31,025 nt of DNA from a virus, in IMG/VR virus record IMGVR_UViG_3300032284_001473, positions 1 through 31,025 of that record. One strand, 5' to 3'. Position 1 is the first letter of the stretch. Every line of letters starts with the position of its first letter. Positions 1 through 6,760 of this stretch are shown here, piece by piece. The position numbers were made by a program, and so were the translations under genes. The notes beneath the pieces were generated by a model, which was not told where the DNA came from, did no database searches, and saw only the letters and a list, made by a program, of their open reading frames with translations.

Positions 1-248
1 CCTTCAATAAATTGACCAGAATTTCTATCTATTGCATCTTTATAAGGGTGATCGCCAATTCTGATCCAATGTGGTTGCGGGTCCGGCTGATATTTGGTTG
101 CCGCCCAATTAATTAACATACTTCGTTTCATTTCCCACCGCCAAGCCATGCACTTGGGTCCATCGCAGCCTATAATCATACCGTGCTTAAATGGACAAAG
201 TTTTAAATCAGCTTCTTCAGGCGTCACATAATGTAAGTTATCAGTCAT
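1..248 (-). CDS. Small phage protein with CMAWRW motif (partial, cut by window edge)
   Basis: The reading frame starts at the ATG at 248-246 and runs open off the left edge, so the C-terminus is missing. About 82 residues are visible. Residues around 18-37 carry Cys-Pro, then IIGCDGPKCMAWRW, a pattern shared with the protein encoded at 491-727 (IIGKSCIGPRCMAWGW). The conserved cysteines could bind a metal, but this is inference. The ATG lies inside the stop region of the next gene upstream (stop at 243-241), which suggests translational coupling. I recognise this as a type of small accessory protein found in phages; function unknown. Confidence 0.8.
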   Translation of the reverse strand, partial: MTDNLHYVTPEEADLKLCPFKHGMIIGCDGPKCMAWRWEMKRSMLINWAATKYQPDPQPHWIRIGDHPYKDAIDRNSGQFIE

Positions 249-489
249 CTTTTTCTAACGCATGAAAATAAGCATCATCGTCCCATTTGGCTTCAAGCCA
301 TTGGTGCTGCAAATGACAAATGTGTTCGGCAATTTCTTTGGGATTTTCATACCTTGATGCAACCCAAAGCACTATTTCAGGAGGATTGTAATCATCTATT
401 GATGATGTTTTGATGCCAATGGCACCGTCCCAAGGCTTTAACTTTTCGTTTTCTTCATCTGTCATTAAATACCATTTTAGATCTTCCAT
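241..489 (-). CDS. Hypothetical 82-residue acidic protein
   Basis: A short, Trp-rich acidic protein with no membrane segment. The start is the ATG at 489-487, preceded on the minus strand by GGAG at a good distance. Its last codons overlap the start of the CMAW-motif gene to its left and it follows the other CMAW gene (491-727) after one base, so all three belong to one leftward operon. I do not recognise a family and cannot assign a function. Confidence 0.75.
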   Translation of the reverse strand: MEDLKWYLMTDEENEKLKPWDGAIGIKTSSIDDYNPPEIVLWVASRYENPKEIAEHICHLQHQWLEAKWDDDAYFHALEKDD

Positions 490-490
490 T

Positions 491-727
491 TTATTCTCCT
501 ACAAAACCGCAAAATCCTATTTCTTCACTATCGTAATAATCCGTTATTTCTTCATTTTCGTCATAAATTGGCAGCTGCAACCATCCCCATGCCATGCACC
601 TTGGCCCAATACAGGATTTCCCGATGATATGGCCTTTTACCGATATTTCCCGACCGCCTATACCCATAGGACAGACCATATCGCTATATAATGGATAAAT
701 TCCTTCTTCTGATACCGATGCGTACAT
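491..727 (-). CDS. Small phage protein with CMAWGW motif (paralogue of the left-edge gene)
   Basis: A 78-residue protein with Cys-Pro near residue 19 and then IIGKSCIGPRCMAWGW at about 34-49. The motif matches the protein at 1-248, so the two are probably diverged paralogues separated by one unrelated gene. The spaced cysteines suggest a small metal-binding fold, which is inference. The minus-strand start at 727-725 is preceded by TAGGAG, which overlaps the stop of the 42-codon gene upstream. Function unknown. Confidence 0.8.
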   Translation of the reverse strand: MYASVSEEGIYPLYSDMVCPMGIGGREISVKGHIIGKSCIGPRCMAWGWLQLPIYDENEEITDYYDSEEIGFCGFVGE

Positions 728-736
728 TATTATCTC

Positions 737-865
737 CTAAGTTGATTCATTATCCATGAAGAACCTTTGCCAATGTTCTGCTAATTCAAGATTATCGTCT
801 ACAAATCCATAGCTGGTCAGTTTCCGTGCCAGTAGAATTAACCAAAGCGCGATCACATCTTTCAT
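737..865 (-). CDS. Hypothetical 42-residue peptide
   Basis: A very short frame beginning MKDVIALWLILLARKLTS and ending in an acidic tail. The N-terminal half is hydrophobic with basic residues and could be a membrane-associated or amphipathic helix. Its ATG at 865-863 overlaps the stop of the upstream gene as ATGA, and its stop at 739-737 falls in the Shine-Dalgarno sequence of the downstream gene. That tight packing is the main evidence that it is translated. No family recognised. Confidence 0.65.
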   Translation of the reverse strand: MKDVIALWLILLARKLTSYGFVDDNLELAEHWQRFFMDNEST

Positions 866-1074
866 GGTTCTAATGCTTCAGCGGCTATGTCTTTGGCATC
901 ACATGCGTATTGTGCTTTATAAACTTTAATCAAAGCATCACGCAATCTAGCGTTTTCTACCCGTAAACGTGTCAATTCTGATACGGTTATATCGTCTGCA
1001 TGGCGATCTTTTGGCTTATATGGGCCAAGCCAACGTATTTCTGCTAATTGCTTCTTGGATCGGAAACCAGTCAT
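862..1074 (-). CDS. Hypothetical 70-residue coiled-coil protein
   Basis: The N-terminal half is basic; residues of about 33-55 (SELTRLRVENARLRDALIKV) form a likely short coiled coil. The start at 1074-1072 is supported by a strong GGAGGAGG on the minus strand and by an ATGA overlap with the stop of the 50-codon gene upstream. It overlaps the 42-codon gene downstream in the same way. The coiled coil suggests oligomerisation or a protein partner; function is unknown. Confidence 0.75.
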   Translation of the reverse strand: MTGFRSKKQLAEIRWLGPYKPKDRHADDITVSELTRLRVENARLRDALIKVYKAQYACDAKDIAAEALEP

Positions 1075-1223
1075 TTTGCCTCCTCCTTATCCCATGAGAA
1101 CCGGGGAAGCGTTACCTTTGGCTTTTCCGTGCTAAATGTCTTGCGAATGTTTTCTACCCGCAATTCGTCTTTAACTTTTTTGGGCAATACCTGCTTTTTA
1201 GCTTGTGGCTTCTTTTCCGTCAT
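1071..1223 (-). CDS. Hypothetical 50-residue basic peptide, first gene of the leftward operon
   Basis: A lysine-rich 50-codon frame (MTEKKPQAKKQVLPKKVKDE at the N-terminus) ending in an acidic stretch. The ATG at 1223-1221 has AAGGAG upstream on the minus strand at good spacing; an in-frame ATG six bases earlier is too close to that site. Its stop overlaps the next ATG (ATGA). It is the first gene after a leftward promoter at 1251-1278. The charge could mean nucleic-acid binding, but this is inference. Confidence 0.7.
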   Translation of the reverse strand: MTEKKPQAKKQVLPKKVKDELRVENIRKTFSTEKPKVTLPRFSWDKEEAK

Positions 1224-1250
1224 GTGCATCTCCTTCATAAGCCTGATGAA

Positions 1251-1278
1251 AGTATATTGAAAAATAATTGTTTGGCAA
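1251..1278 (-). promoter_or_regulatory. Sigma70-type promoter for the leftward left-end operon
   Basis: On the minus strand there is TTGCCA (1278-1273), 16 bases, then TATACT (1256-1251), five of six matches to the -10 consensus. It lies about 28 bases upstream of the first leftward start codon and forms a divergent pair with the promoter at 1293-1321. Confidence 0.6.
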
Positions 1279-1292
1279 CCGCATTTTTCTTG

Positions 1293-1321
1293 TTGACCAT
1301 ATCATACAATTCACATACAAC
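1293..1321 (+). promoter_or_regulatory. Sigma70-type promoter for the rightward left-end operon
   Basis: TTGACC at 1293-1298, a 17-base spacer, then TACAAC at 1316-1321. The first gene starts 43 bases downstream at 1364 after a GGAG site. The -10 match is moderate (four of six). With the leftward promoter next to it, this makes a compact divergent control region. Confidence 0.5.
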
Positions 1322-1363
1322 ATTATTGCGCGGTCACGAACCGCACTAACGCAGGAGACAGAC

Positions 1364-1693
1364 ATGAACAACTTTATTCCAGCCCAAGACCTTTACGCCC
1401 TTAACGATCAGCAGCTTGCCGACGAAATTGGCCGTTTGGACATTATGTATAAAGCCTACCGCGATGCCTTAGATGCCGCAAAGACTGAATTCAAAGTGCG
1501 GGGTATTGCCGAATGCCACGGTGAAAACTTCACTATTTCGGTCCGTTCAGATACCCGTTGGACATTAGATACCAAAGCGGTCAAAGAACTTATGGGCGAA
1601 ACTTGGTACAATAAACATAGCAAAATCAATACCGTTGCCACTATCAATATCAAAGCAAACAAGGGTTTAGTCGCCCAGACGGTGGCAGCTTGA
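1364..1693 (+). CDS. Conserved hypothetical phage protein, 109 residues
   Basis: The start at 1364 is chosen over the longer upstream frame because GCAGGAG lies directly before it and the longer version would run through the promoter. The N-terminal half is helical and acidic (about residues 8-45); the C-terminal half has a RWTLDTKAVKELMGE stretch seen in my memory of small early proteins of alphaproteobacterial phages. No enzyme motif is visible. It opens the rightward operon and may be an early regulator or accessory protein, which is inference. Confidence 0.8.
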   Translation: MNNFIPAQDLYALNDQQLADEIGRLDIMYKAYRDALDAAKTEFKVRGIAECHGENFTISVRSDTRWTLDTKAVKELMGETWYNKHSKINTVATINIKANKGLVAQTVAA

Positions 1694-1712
1694 ATATCCT
1701 AGCAAAATGGAA

Positions 1713-1740
1713 ACGGGGTAGGTGGTTGCGCCAGCCCCGT
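1713..1740 (+). other. Stem-loop in the 123-base gap after the first rightward gene
   Basis: ACGGGG at 1713-1718 pairs exactly with CCCCGT at 1735-1740 around a 16-base loop. No T-run follows, so it is not a standard terminator. It may stabilise mRNA or control read-through into the winged-helix gene. The rest of the gap (1694-1816) shows no clear gene. Confidence 0.4.
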
Positions 1741-1816
1741 GTCCGCACAACCCTTATTTATAACCGCAGGATCGTGCATTCTTCGCCCGTATTCCTAATT
1801 TCATTGGTGTCTTAAA

Positions 1817-2191
1817 ATGGCTACAACAGCTGAAAAACTATCAATGGCATTTGAATTACCCCGTACCACGGGATTGGCCCTTGCCTTGATCTATGAAGAA
1901 AAGACCGTTTCCCGTAACTATTTCTTAACCAAAATGTCAGGTTGGAGCAGAAAAGGTGAAGTTTCTAGGCATTCCGTGGATCGGATTATCAACCGATTAA
2001 GGAATCATTTACGTCCTTATGGCATTTTCATTGAAGCGAACCGAACTGTTGGCTTTTCCCTAACAAAGGAAAGTTACGACATTGTAAGTGATGCTATCTA
2101 CGATTACGACATCCACTATGGGAGACGCGGTAATGATGTTGGATTCCGAAACACTGAATTTGATGAAGATATTCGCGAAACTGGCACCTGA
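1817..2191 (+). CDS. Winged-helix DNA-binding protein (response-regulator C-terminal-like)
   Basis: A 124-residue protein. Residues of about 50-82 (SRHSVDRIINRLRNHLRPYG, then IFIEANRTVGFSLT) resemble the recognition helix and C-terminal beta wing of OmpR/PhoB-type winged helices, where a V-D-x-x-I-x-R-L-R helix is followed by a hairpin ending in G-(Y/F)-x-L. No receiver domain is present. An acidic tail follows (after residue 85). It could be a phage transcription regulator of the early operon or of host genes. The ATG at 1817 has only a weak ribosome site. The next gene starts within its last 60 bases. Confidence 0.7.
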   Translation: MATTAEKLSMAFELPRTTGLALALIYEEKTVSRNYFLTKMSGWSRKGEVSRHSVDRIINRLRNHLRPYGIFIEANRTVGFSLTKESYDIVSDAIYDYDIHYGRRGNDVGFRNTEFDEDIRETGT

Positions 2192-2444
2192 CAATCCATC
2201 TGACCTGCCATGTTACTACGCCAATCCTAAGCTTTGGGCAGTGTTTTTACAAATAGAAGACCTTCCTGAATATATAATTGCCTATAAACCCTTGCATCAT
2301 AAACCTATTTTTACGGAGAAAGACGTTGTGCGTAAGATCGACGCTTATTTCGGGTTCCCAGAAAAACACCTTAAAGGTGTATCGGGAAAACAATCAAATA
2401 GCCAAATTGGAAACGGAATTGAAAGCAGCGGAAATGCGGGCTGA
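2133..2444 (+). CDS. Hypothetical protein, 103 residues, C-terminus possibly frameshifted
   Basis: Start at 2133 (ATGATG) with GGGAG eight bases upstream, inside the end of the winged-helix gene. The first 85 residues look like a normal small globular protein (PSDLPCYYANPKLWAVFLQI and following). The last 20 residues are polar and low in order. In the +1 frame the same DNA encodes a good coiled coil (2377-2559). Either the two are separate overlapping genes, or one gene is read through a frameshift or carries a sequence error. Function unknown. Confidence 0.65.
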   Translation: MMLDSETLNLMKIFAKLAPDNPSDLPCYYANPKLWAVFLQIEDLPEYIIAYKPLHHKPIFTEKDVVRKIDAYFGFPEKHLKGVSGKQSNSQIGNGIESSGNAG

Positions 2445-2559
2445 ATTCTTTTCTGAACAACTGGTTCGGGTATCTAATGAATACCGCGCCCAGATTAAAA
2501 AGTTAGAAAAACATATAGAAAATCTAACAAAGGAGTTTGACCTTGATAGGCATTGCTGA
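2377..2559 (+). CDS. Coiled-coil peptide, GTG start or frameshift product
   Basis: The frame encodes IAKLETELKAAEMRAE and IKKLEKHIENLTKE segments, a convincing coiled coil of about 45 residues. No ATG with a good ribosome site is found near its beginning: a GTG at 2377 would give 60 residues, an ATG at 2434 would give 41 but cut the coil. It overlaps the previous gene by about 68 bases in another frame. It may be the real C-terminus of that protein after a +1 shift. Function unknown. Confidence 0.5.
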   Translation: MYRENNQIAKLETELKAAEMRAEFFSEQLVRVSNEYRAQIKKLEKHIENLTKEFDLDRHC

Positions 2560-2719
2560 CGAAGTTACCCGCCACCAGATCGCTGTCTTTATGGCTGTAG
2601 GTTGGGTTTGCGTTTGGTTTGGATACATAATCCAGCTGATCATTCACCTGCGCCAAGAAGCAAGGGATGAGAAAAAACAACTGGAATTGACAAGTTCATA
2701 CAATCATCATACAAGATAG
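2543..2719 (+). CDS. Small single-span membrane protein
   Basis: A TTG at 2543 has AAGGAG seven bases upstream and gives a 58-residue protein; a TTG at 2537 is too close to that site. One strong membrane segment of about 22 residues (AVFMAVGWVCVWFGYIIQLI) is followed by a charged cytoplasm-like tail (HLRQEARDEKKQ). It overlaps the coiled-coil gene by 17 bases. It could be a small membrane-acting early protein; a holin role is less likely this far from the lysis genes. Confidence 0.65.
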   Translation: MIGIADEVTRHQIAVFMAVGWVCVWFGYIIQLIIHLRQEARDEKKQLELTSSYNHHTR

Positions 2720-2748
2720 GTAATGCTGGTTAAACGTAGGGGATCATC

Positions 2749-3072
2749 ATGACTGACTTTTTCGGAACCTTTTTGATGACATTCGAAGACATCAATATGG
2801 CGGACGACTTTGGTAGGCCAATTTGTGTCGATGTCACTTATGAGATCGAATACGAAGCCACGCAAGGACACCCCGGCGAAATGTCAGATCCCGATGATCA
2901 AGATTACAAATTTGGGGCGATTGACCATATTTTTGTAACTAACGAAGAAGGCCGGGAAATAATTGTGGCGTTAACAGCCCCTTTTCTGGATCGGTTACAA
3001 ACCATTTTGGGAAAAAAATACGAAGACCGGATTATTGAGAAAATATGGGATGACGCATACAACAGTTGGTAA
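2749..3072 (+). CDS. Hypothetical acidic protein, 107 residues
   Basis: An acidic protein with beta-rich character (VDVTYEIEYEATQGHPGE) and a helical C-terminus (LDRLQTILGKKYEDRIIEK). Its general pattern resembles the protein at 3280-3609: a V-x-Y-E strand, a DY...D strand pair and a helical end followed by IIEK or EIIG. The two may be diverged paralogues, but this needs alignment. The ATG at 2749 follows GGGGATC. Function unknown. Confidence 0.7.
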   Translation: MTDFFGTFLMTFEDINMADDFGRPICVDVTYEIEYEATQGHPGEMSDPDDQDYKFGAIDHIFVTNEEGREIIVALTAPFLDRLQTILGKKYEDRIIEKIWDDAYNSW

Positions 3073-3089
3073 GCCTTAAGGAGGCGACA

Positions 3090-3314
3090 ATGCTATGTAA
3101 AGAATGCGGTGGTGATGGTTGGAAAACGGTGGCTTCTAGTAACAACGCGGTCACAATTCTGTGTATAGTGTGCGACGGAACGGGTGTAGCCCATCCGATT
3201 CCAGAAGATATTGTACATACAGAAACCCGCAACTTGGCTTTTTGGGCATATGCCGAAGCCGCCATGAATGGAGACACCAATGTTACTGACAGCGACCGGG
3301 GAAATCCAATTTGA
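3090..3314 (+). CDS. DnaJ-type CxxCxGxG zinc-finger peptide
   Basis: A 74-residue protein with two CxxCxGxG motifs, CKECGGDG at residues 3-10 and CIVCDGTG near residues 29-36. In DnaJ two such motifs make one zinc site, so this peptide probably folds around a single zinc. The J-domain and the other two repeats are absent. The start at 3090 has a perfect AAGGAGG at 3078-3084. Small proteins of this kind are common in phage early regions; the partner is unknown. Confidence 0.75.
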   Translation: MLCKECGGDGWKTVASSNNAVTILCIVCDGTGVAHPIPEDIVHTETRNLAFWAYAEAAMNGDTNVTDSDRGNPI

Positions 3315-3609
3315 TATTGAAGACTTTGCTGTGAAAACCGATGCTGGTGTTTTCTATGCAAACGGAACTGCCAATATCACCTACGAAGCAGCAGTAAGTG
3401 AAGAAGTTGAGGAAGATTATGACATCGCTTGGGACATTGCTTCCATTGATGAATTAACCTTCACTTCCGAAAACGAAGAAGAAACCCTTGGTGAATCTGA
3501 AAGCGATAAAGACGACGAACGCATCGGTGATCTTGTAAAGAATTTGATGGAAGCCCTAATTCTTTACAAATCGGATGAAATTGAAGAAATCATTGGTTAC
3601 GATTTCTAA
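3280..3609 (+). CDS. Hypothetical very acidic protein, 109 residues
   Basis: The start at 3280 is preferred because GGAG lies six to nine bases upstream; an ATG at 3268 overlaps that site. The gene begins inside the zinc-finger gene. A beta-rich N-terminal half is followed by a highly acidic stretch (residues of about 65-80) and a helical C-terminus. The overall pattern resembles the 2749-3072 protein. The strong negative charge suggests DNA mimicry or binding to a basic partner, but nothing proves this. It is the last gene before a terminator. Confidence 0.7.
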   Translation: MLLTATGEIQFDIEDFAVKTDAGVFYANGTANITYEAAVSEEVEEDYDIAWDIASIDELTFTSENEEETLGESESDKDDERIGDLVKNLMEALILYKSDEIEEIIGYDF

Positions 3610-3634
3610 TATCCAACAGGCTATGGGCCAGTGA

Positions 3635-3659
3635 GGGTCGCGTTATTCGCGGCCCTTTT
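3635..3659 (+). terminator. Intrinsic terminator of the first rightward operon
   Basis: GGGTCGCG (3635-3642), loop TTATT, CGCGGCCC (3648-3655), then TTTT. Eight pairs with one T-G wobble. It lies 26 bases after the stop at 3609 and overlaps the stop codon of the leftward gene at 3643. No T-run exists on the minus-strand side, so it works only for the rightward operon. Confidence 0.75.
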
Positions 3660-4143
3660 CTATATCTGACGACGCAATAACAAACGCTGGCGGAAATGTA
3701 TTGATCTGGAACGCCTTAAACGCAGATCCGTCATTATTAGGGATGTCTTTCATCCCAATTGTAATTAACCCCGACATTGCGTCCCTTACCGTTGTACGGA
3801 AAACGGATAAGTCCAAAATATACCACGGGTTAATTTTGCCTGTCGGATGTTCAAACCCATAGAAAAGCCAGTCGGCATGACCAGCCATAATCTTTTGAAA
3901 TTCCGTAGGCATCCCGCCGCCAGCCGTTGCCCGAATGGTAAATTCATTAGCAAAGTTAGCATATCTGCTATCCCGCACCCGAACTGCTATCTTAAGGTTT
4001 TTGGCTTCTAATACTAAATCGGTAGCCTGCGTCATGTCTTCTTCAGGCGTAGCTGACCGCAGAATGTACCTACCCAGTATGGAGCGGACTTCCGGCATGG
4101 ACTTCTTGGACTTTTCAAATAAAAACTGCTGCTTAGGTGTCAT
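3643..4143 (-). CDS. Putative PD-(D/E)XK-like phage protein
   Basis: A 166-residue protein. Residues of about 35-58 read EEDMTQATDLVLEAKN then KIAVRVRDSRY. The D...VRVR arrangement resembles a diverged PD-(D/E)XK core in which an aspartate is followed by a strand with a basic residue, a pattern I associate with small phage nuclease-like proteins next to replication genes. A canonical E-x-K is not clear, so catalysis is uncertain. The start at 4143 is preceded by AAGGAAG on the minus strand. It follows the primase gene by three bases and so is the last gene of the helicase-primase operon. An unrelated conserved protein is an alternative. Confidence 0.6.
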   Translation of the reverse strand: MTPKQQFLFEKSKKSMPEVRSILGRYILRSATPEEDMTQATDLVLEAKNLKIAVRVRDSRYANFANEFTIRATAGGGMPTEFQKIMAGHADWLFYGFEHPTGKINPWYILDLSVFRTTVRDAMSGLITIGMKDIPNNDGSAFKAFQINTFPPAFVIASSDIEKGRE

Positions 4144-4146
4144 CTA

Positions 4147-5076
4147 TCACTTCCTTAATGCGTCGTTCCAATCCTTGTGGGGCCATTCTGGTAAGGACAC
4201 CACAATCGTTTCATAATGATTTGTAAACGCCAACCGTTCCGCCAATGTATAACTGGCTTTCTGGCCTACAAAGTTATGGTCATTGTCCGAAAATATCCAA
4301 ATTTCCTTGGCAATAACCGGTGGCATCCACTTCCTAACCCCGTTTGCATTGATGGCCGACCAAACCGGCATTTGATGGATGATACTGGCTGAAATCGCCG
4401 TTTCAATCCCTTCAGCGATGCCCATACGTTTGGCGCTGGGCTGAAGCCTGATTGCGCTTCCATCTGAAAGCGATCCCGCCATGACCTGTTTTTGAACCTG
4501 TACATTAGCCTTTTCACCATTTTTAGTAAGCCAAGTTAGATGAATATTAGCCGCCCGATCATCCGCCCCGGCAATTTTAGAAACCATTACCGGACATTCT
4601 TCCTTAAGTTCCGTATTATACAGAACATTTTCCCGAATAGCGTTTGATTCATAATGCTTGCCCAGACGATCTAATAAATACAAATCAACAAAACTGTACT
4701 TTTCTGGCTTCCAAGACTCCTTCCAGACCCGTTCTTGGCGTTCTTTGGCAGCTTTTTGGTCAACTTTGTAACTGACAGTTGGTACTGGGCTTAATGACAT
4801 TGAAAGTTTTCTTACATTTGCAGCTATTACGTTAAAAGGTTCTTTGGTTTTCTTTATGATTAAATCAAACCCATCGCCTGCTCCACAATGGCTGCATATC
4901 CAACTGCCTTCACCATTCTTATCATCAAACCTGAATCTGTCCGTACCAGCGCAAATTGGACATGGTCCATGTTTATTGCGTAAAAATCGGGCTTCTATTC
5001 CGTAATGTTCAAGGATTGGTCGCCATTTGTGACGTACCAATTCCATAGTTGGTGTAAACGTTTTGGCCTGCTGCAT
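4147..5076 (-). CDS. DNA primase (zinc ribbon plus TOPRIM)
   Basis: A 309-residue primase-type protein that would make RNA primers for phage replication. A zinc ribbon has C39-x2-C42 (CPICAGTDRFRF) and C61-x2-C64 (CSHCGAGDGFD), as in phage T7 gp4 and P4 primases. A TOPRIM domain follows, with AEGIET at 221-226 (metal-binding Glu) and SDNDHN at 263-268 (the D-x-D motif); KDWND is near the C-terminus. No DnaB-type helicase domain is fused, so the helicase must be separate. Its ATG at 5076 lies inside the end of the helicase gene after GGGAG, an overlap of 68 bases. Confidence 0.9.
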   Translation of the reverse strand: MQQAKTFTPTMELVRHKWRPILEHYGIEARFLRNKHGPCPICAGTDRFRFDDKNGEGSWICSHCGAGDGFDLIIKKTKEPFNVIAANVRKLSMSLSPVPTVSYKVDQKAAKERQERVWKESWKPEKYSFVDLYLLDRLGKHYESNAIRENVLYNTELKEECPVMVSKIAGADDRAANIHLTWLTKNGEKANVQVQKQVMAGSLSDGSAIRLQPSAKRMGIAEGIETAISASIIHQMPVWSAINANGVRKWMPPVIAKEIWIFSDNDHNFVGQKASYTLAERLAFTNHYETIVVSLPEWPHKDWNDALRK

Positions 5077-6547
5077 TGTTCGTCTCCCGCTTCGCTTTCA
5101 TCATAGCCTTCGCAATATTCATATGCTTTATCCAACTTAACGTAGCTGGCGACGGTGGCACTGGATAAGGGCGATCATTTGGATTTACGCCAAATCTGTA
5201 ACGATATGCAAAGAAAGCCCAACCTATCTTAAAGTCCCTTGCTTGGGCATGGCCTAATAATTCTGCAAAAAATTGTTTCTTTTCTTCCCTTGTCAATTGA
5301 TTTGGCTTTCTTTTTTTATCTTTAGTAATTTCATACAATTCCCCAACGGCGCTATAAATATTATCCTTCGGATCAGGAACATGTCCACAATTAGGGCATT
5401 CAAACACCCGTAATGGTTTAACATACTTACATTTGGAACATTCCTTCGGTAACCGTTCGGCCTTAGCAGCTTCCCGTTTACCCTTCTTTTCACCGGAATC
5501 TAACTTATCGTGATGCAGATCCGTGACGAAGCCAAGACGCAAAGTCGTATCGGAATGATCTAAGATCAGGCAGTCCTTTTTGCCTTCAGCCGTCCGCAGA
5601 CCACGCCCAATAATTTGCGTGTACAATATTTCGGACTTCGTTGGCCGGGCTAAAATGATGCAGCGAACATCCCAATCTACGCCAGTTGTAAGCGTTCCTA
5701 CATTGCAAACAATCTGAATGTCGCCATTGTTGAAATTTGTCGCTATTTGTCGACGTTCCGCAAAGTCGGTGTACGCATCTTGGTACGCCGTCTTAACGCC
5801 AGCGGCTTCAAATTGTTTCTGTATGTTTTTTGCATGAACGCGATCAACACCGAAACACAAGGTAGGTAGGCCATTAGCCTTTTCTAACCATGTACTTACG
5901 ATGTCACCGATCAATGTCGGCTTATCCATCGCCTTTGACAGCGATTTTGTTTCATAATCCCCGGCTACTGTTTTTACACCGCGAAGATCAGGGTGATCAG
6001 CAGCAAAGCAGCGGAAATTTGAAAGATGTCCAGCATCAATCAATTCCTGTGTTGTCGTTCCAATGATAAGACTTTGGTATAATTTCCCCATGCCCTTCTG
6101 CCACGGTGTAGCAGATAGGCCCACAAACGGGATATTTTGCCATGCTGGGTTATTAAACCATTTATGATAAAAATCAAACATAACATGGGCTTCATCAATA
6201 ATAACCAAATCAGCCGGTGGTATTTCCCGCCGCATTAGGGTCTGGATTGATGCAACCTGTACAGGTTTACGTCCATCTGTCAGTTCGTGCATTGCTTGAA
6301 TGACACCTACGTCCCAGATGCCATTTTCTTCAAACCGTTTTACCGTTTGATCTACAAGGCTAATTGCTGGGACACAGAATATAATACGGCTTCCTTTAGC
6401 TTGGGCCATGTTGACGATCTGTGCAGCCATAACGGTTTTACCCGCACCAGTAGGTAGCTGCATACAGATTCGCTTTACCCCGGACCGCATGGTGGCACGA
6501 AGTTCATTTAACGCCGATATTTGATAATCGCGTAATTCAGCCTGCAT
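5009..6547 (-). CDS. DEAD/DEAH-box superfamily 2 helicase
   Basis: A 512-residue ATP-dependent SF2 helicase. Motif I LPTGAGKT is at 31-38, motif II DEAH at 118-121, motif III SAT at 145-147, and motif VI QIIGRGLR at 311-318. A four-cysteine zinc ribbon (C370, C373, C384, C387) follows the second RecA-like domain, and a basic tail follows that. Such proteins in phages are related to UvsW/RecG-like or restriction-helicase folds and act in replication restart or branch migration. It is the first gene of the leftward block, upstream of the primase. The ATG at 6547 has AAGGGATG upstream. Confidence 0.92.
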   Translation of the reverse strand: MQAELRDYQISALNELRATMRSGVKRICMQLPTGAGKTVMAAQIVNMAQAKGSRIIFCVPAISLVDQTVKRFEENGIWDVGVIQAMHELTDGRKPVQVASIQTLMRREIPPADLVIIDEAHVMFDFYHKWFNNPAWQNIPFVGLSATPWQKGMGKLYQSLIIGTTTQELIDAGHLSNFRCFAADHPDLRGVKTVAGDYETKSLSKAMDKPTLIGDIVSTWLEKANGLPTLCFGVDRVHAKNIQKQFEAAGVKTAYQDAYTDFAERRQIATNFNNGDIQIVCNVGTLTTGVDWDVRCIILARPTKSEILYTQIIGRGLRTAEGKKDCLILDHSDTTLRLGFVTDLHHDKLDSGEKKGKREAAKAERLPKECSKCKYVKPLRVFECPNCGHVPDPKDNIYSAVGELYEITKDKKRKPNQLTREEKKQFFAELLGHAQARDFKIGWAFFAYRYRFGVNPNDRPYPVPPSPATLSWIKHMNIAKAMMKAKRETNNAAGQNVYTNYGIGTSQMATNP

Positions 6548-6760
6548 TTTTCATCCCTTCGTCTACTACATAAAAAGGGACGGGGCGCGCTTAAAGCAGC
6601 AGCCCCGCCTAAGTTTTCCTGCTTGCAACGGGAGGTTCGACAAACAGGCATGACCGACCAAACACGGCCAACGCATTTACCCTACAACATTTTTACTGTT
6701 GGGCAATTTATTTTTTTGACATATAACAATTATATTAGTTGACGTGAGGAGAACGATGTA
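6548..6760. promoter_or_regulatory. Divergent intergenic control region between helicase and phosphoesterase genes
   Basis: This 213-base gap separates two divergent genes. It is AT-rich near 6700-6740, with TTGACA at 6716-6721 and TATATT at 6731-6736 on the plus strand, and TATAAT (6734-6729) on the minus strand. Spacings do not make a clean sigma70 promoter for either strand, so I only call a control region. No open frame of useful length is seen. Confidence 0.45.
6572..6607 (-). terminator. Terminator-like hairpin in the helicase leader (possible attenuator)
   Basis: CGGGGC at 6581-6586 pairs with GCCCCG at 6602-6607, with a small inner GC/GC pairing. Read leftward, it is followed after four bases by five T. 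It lies about 25 bases before the helicase start, so it could attenuate the helicase-primase mRNA. Confidence 0.35.

Noticed and set aside
6716-6736. Sigma70 promoter for the phosphoesterase gene
   Set aside because: TTGACA and TATATT are only nine bases apart, too close for a single promoter, so I listed only a control region.
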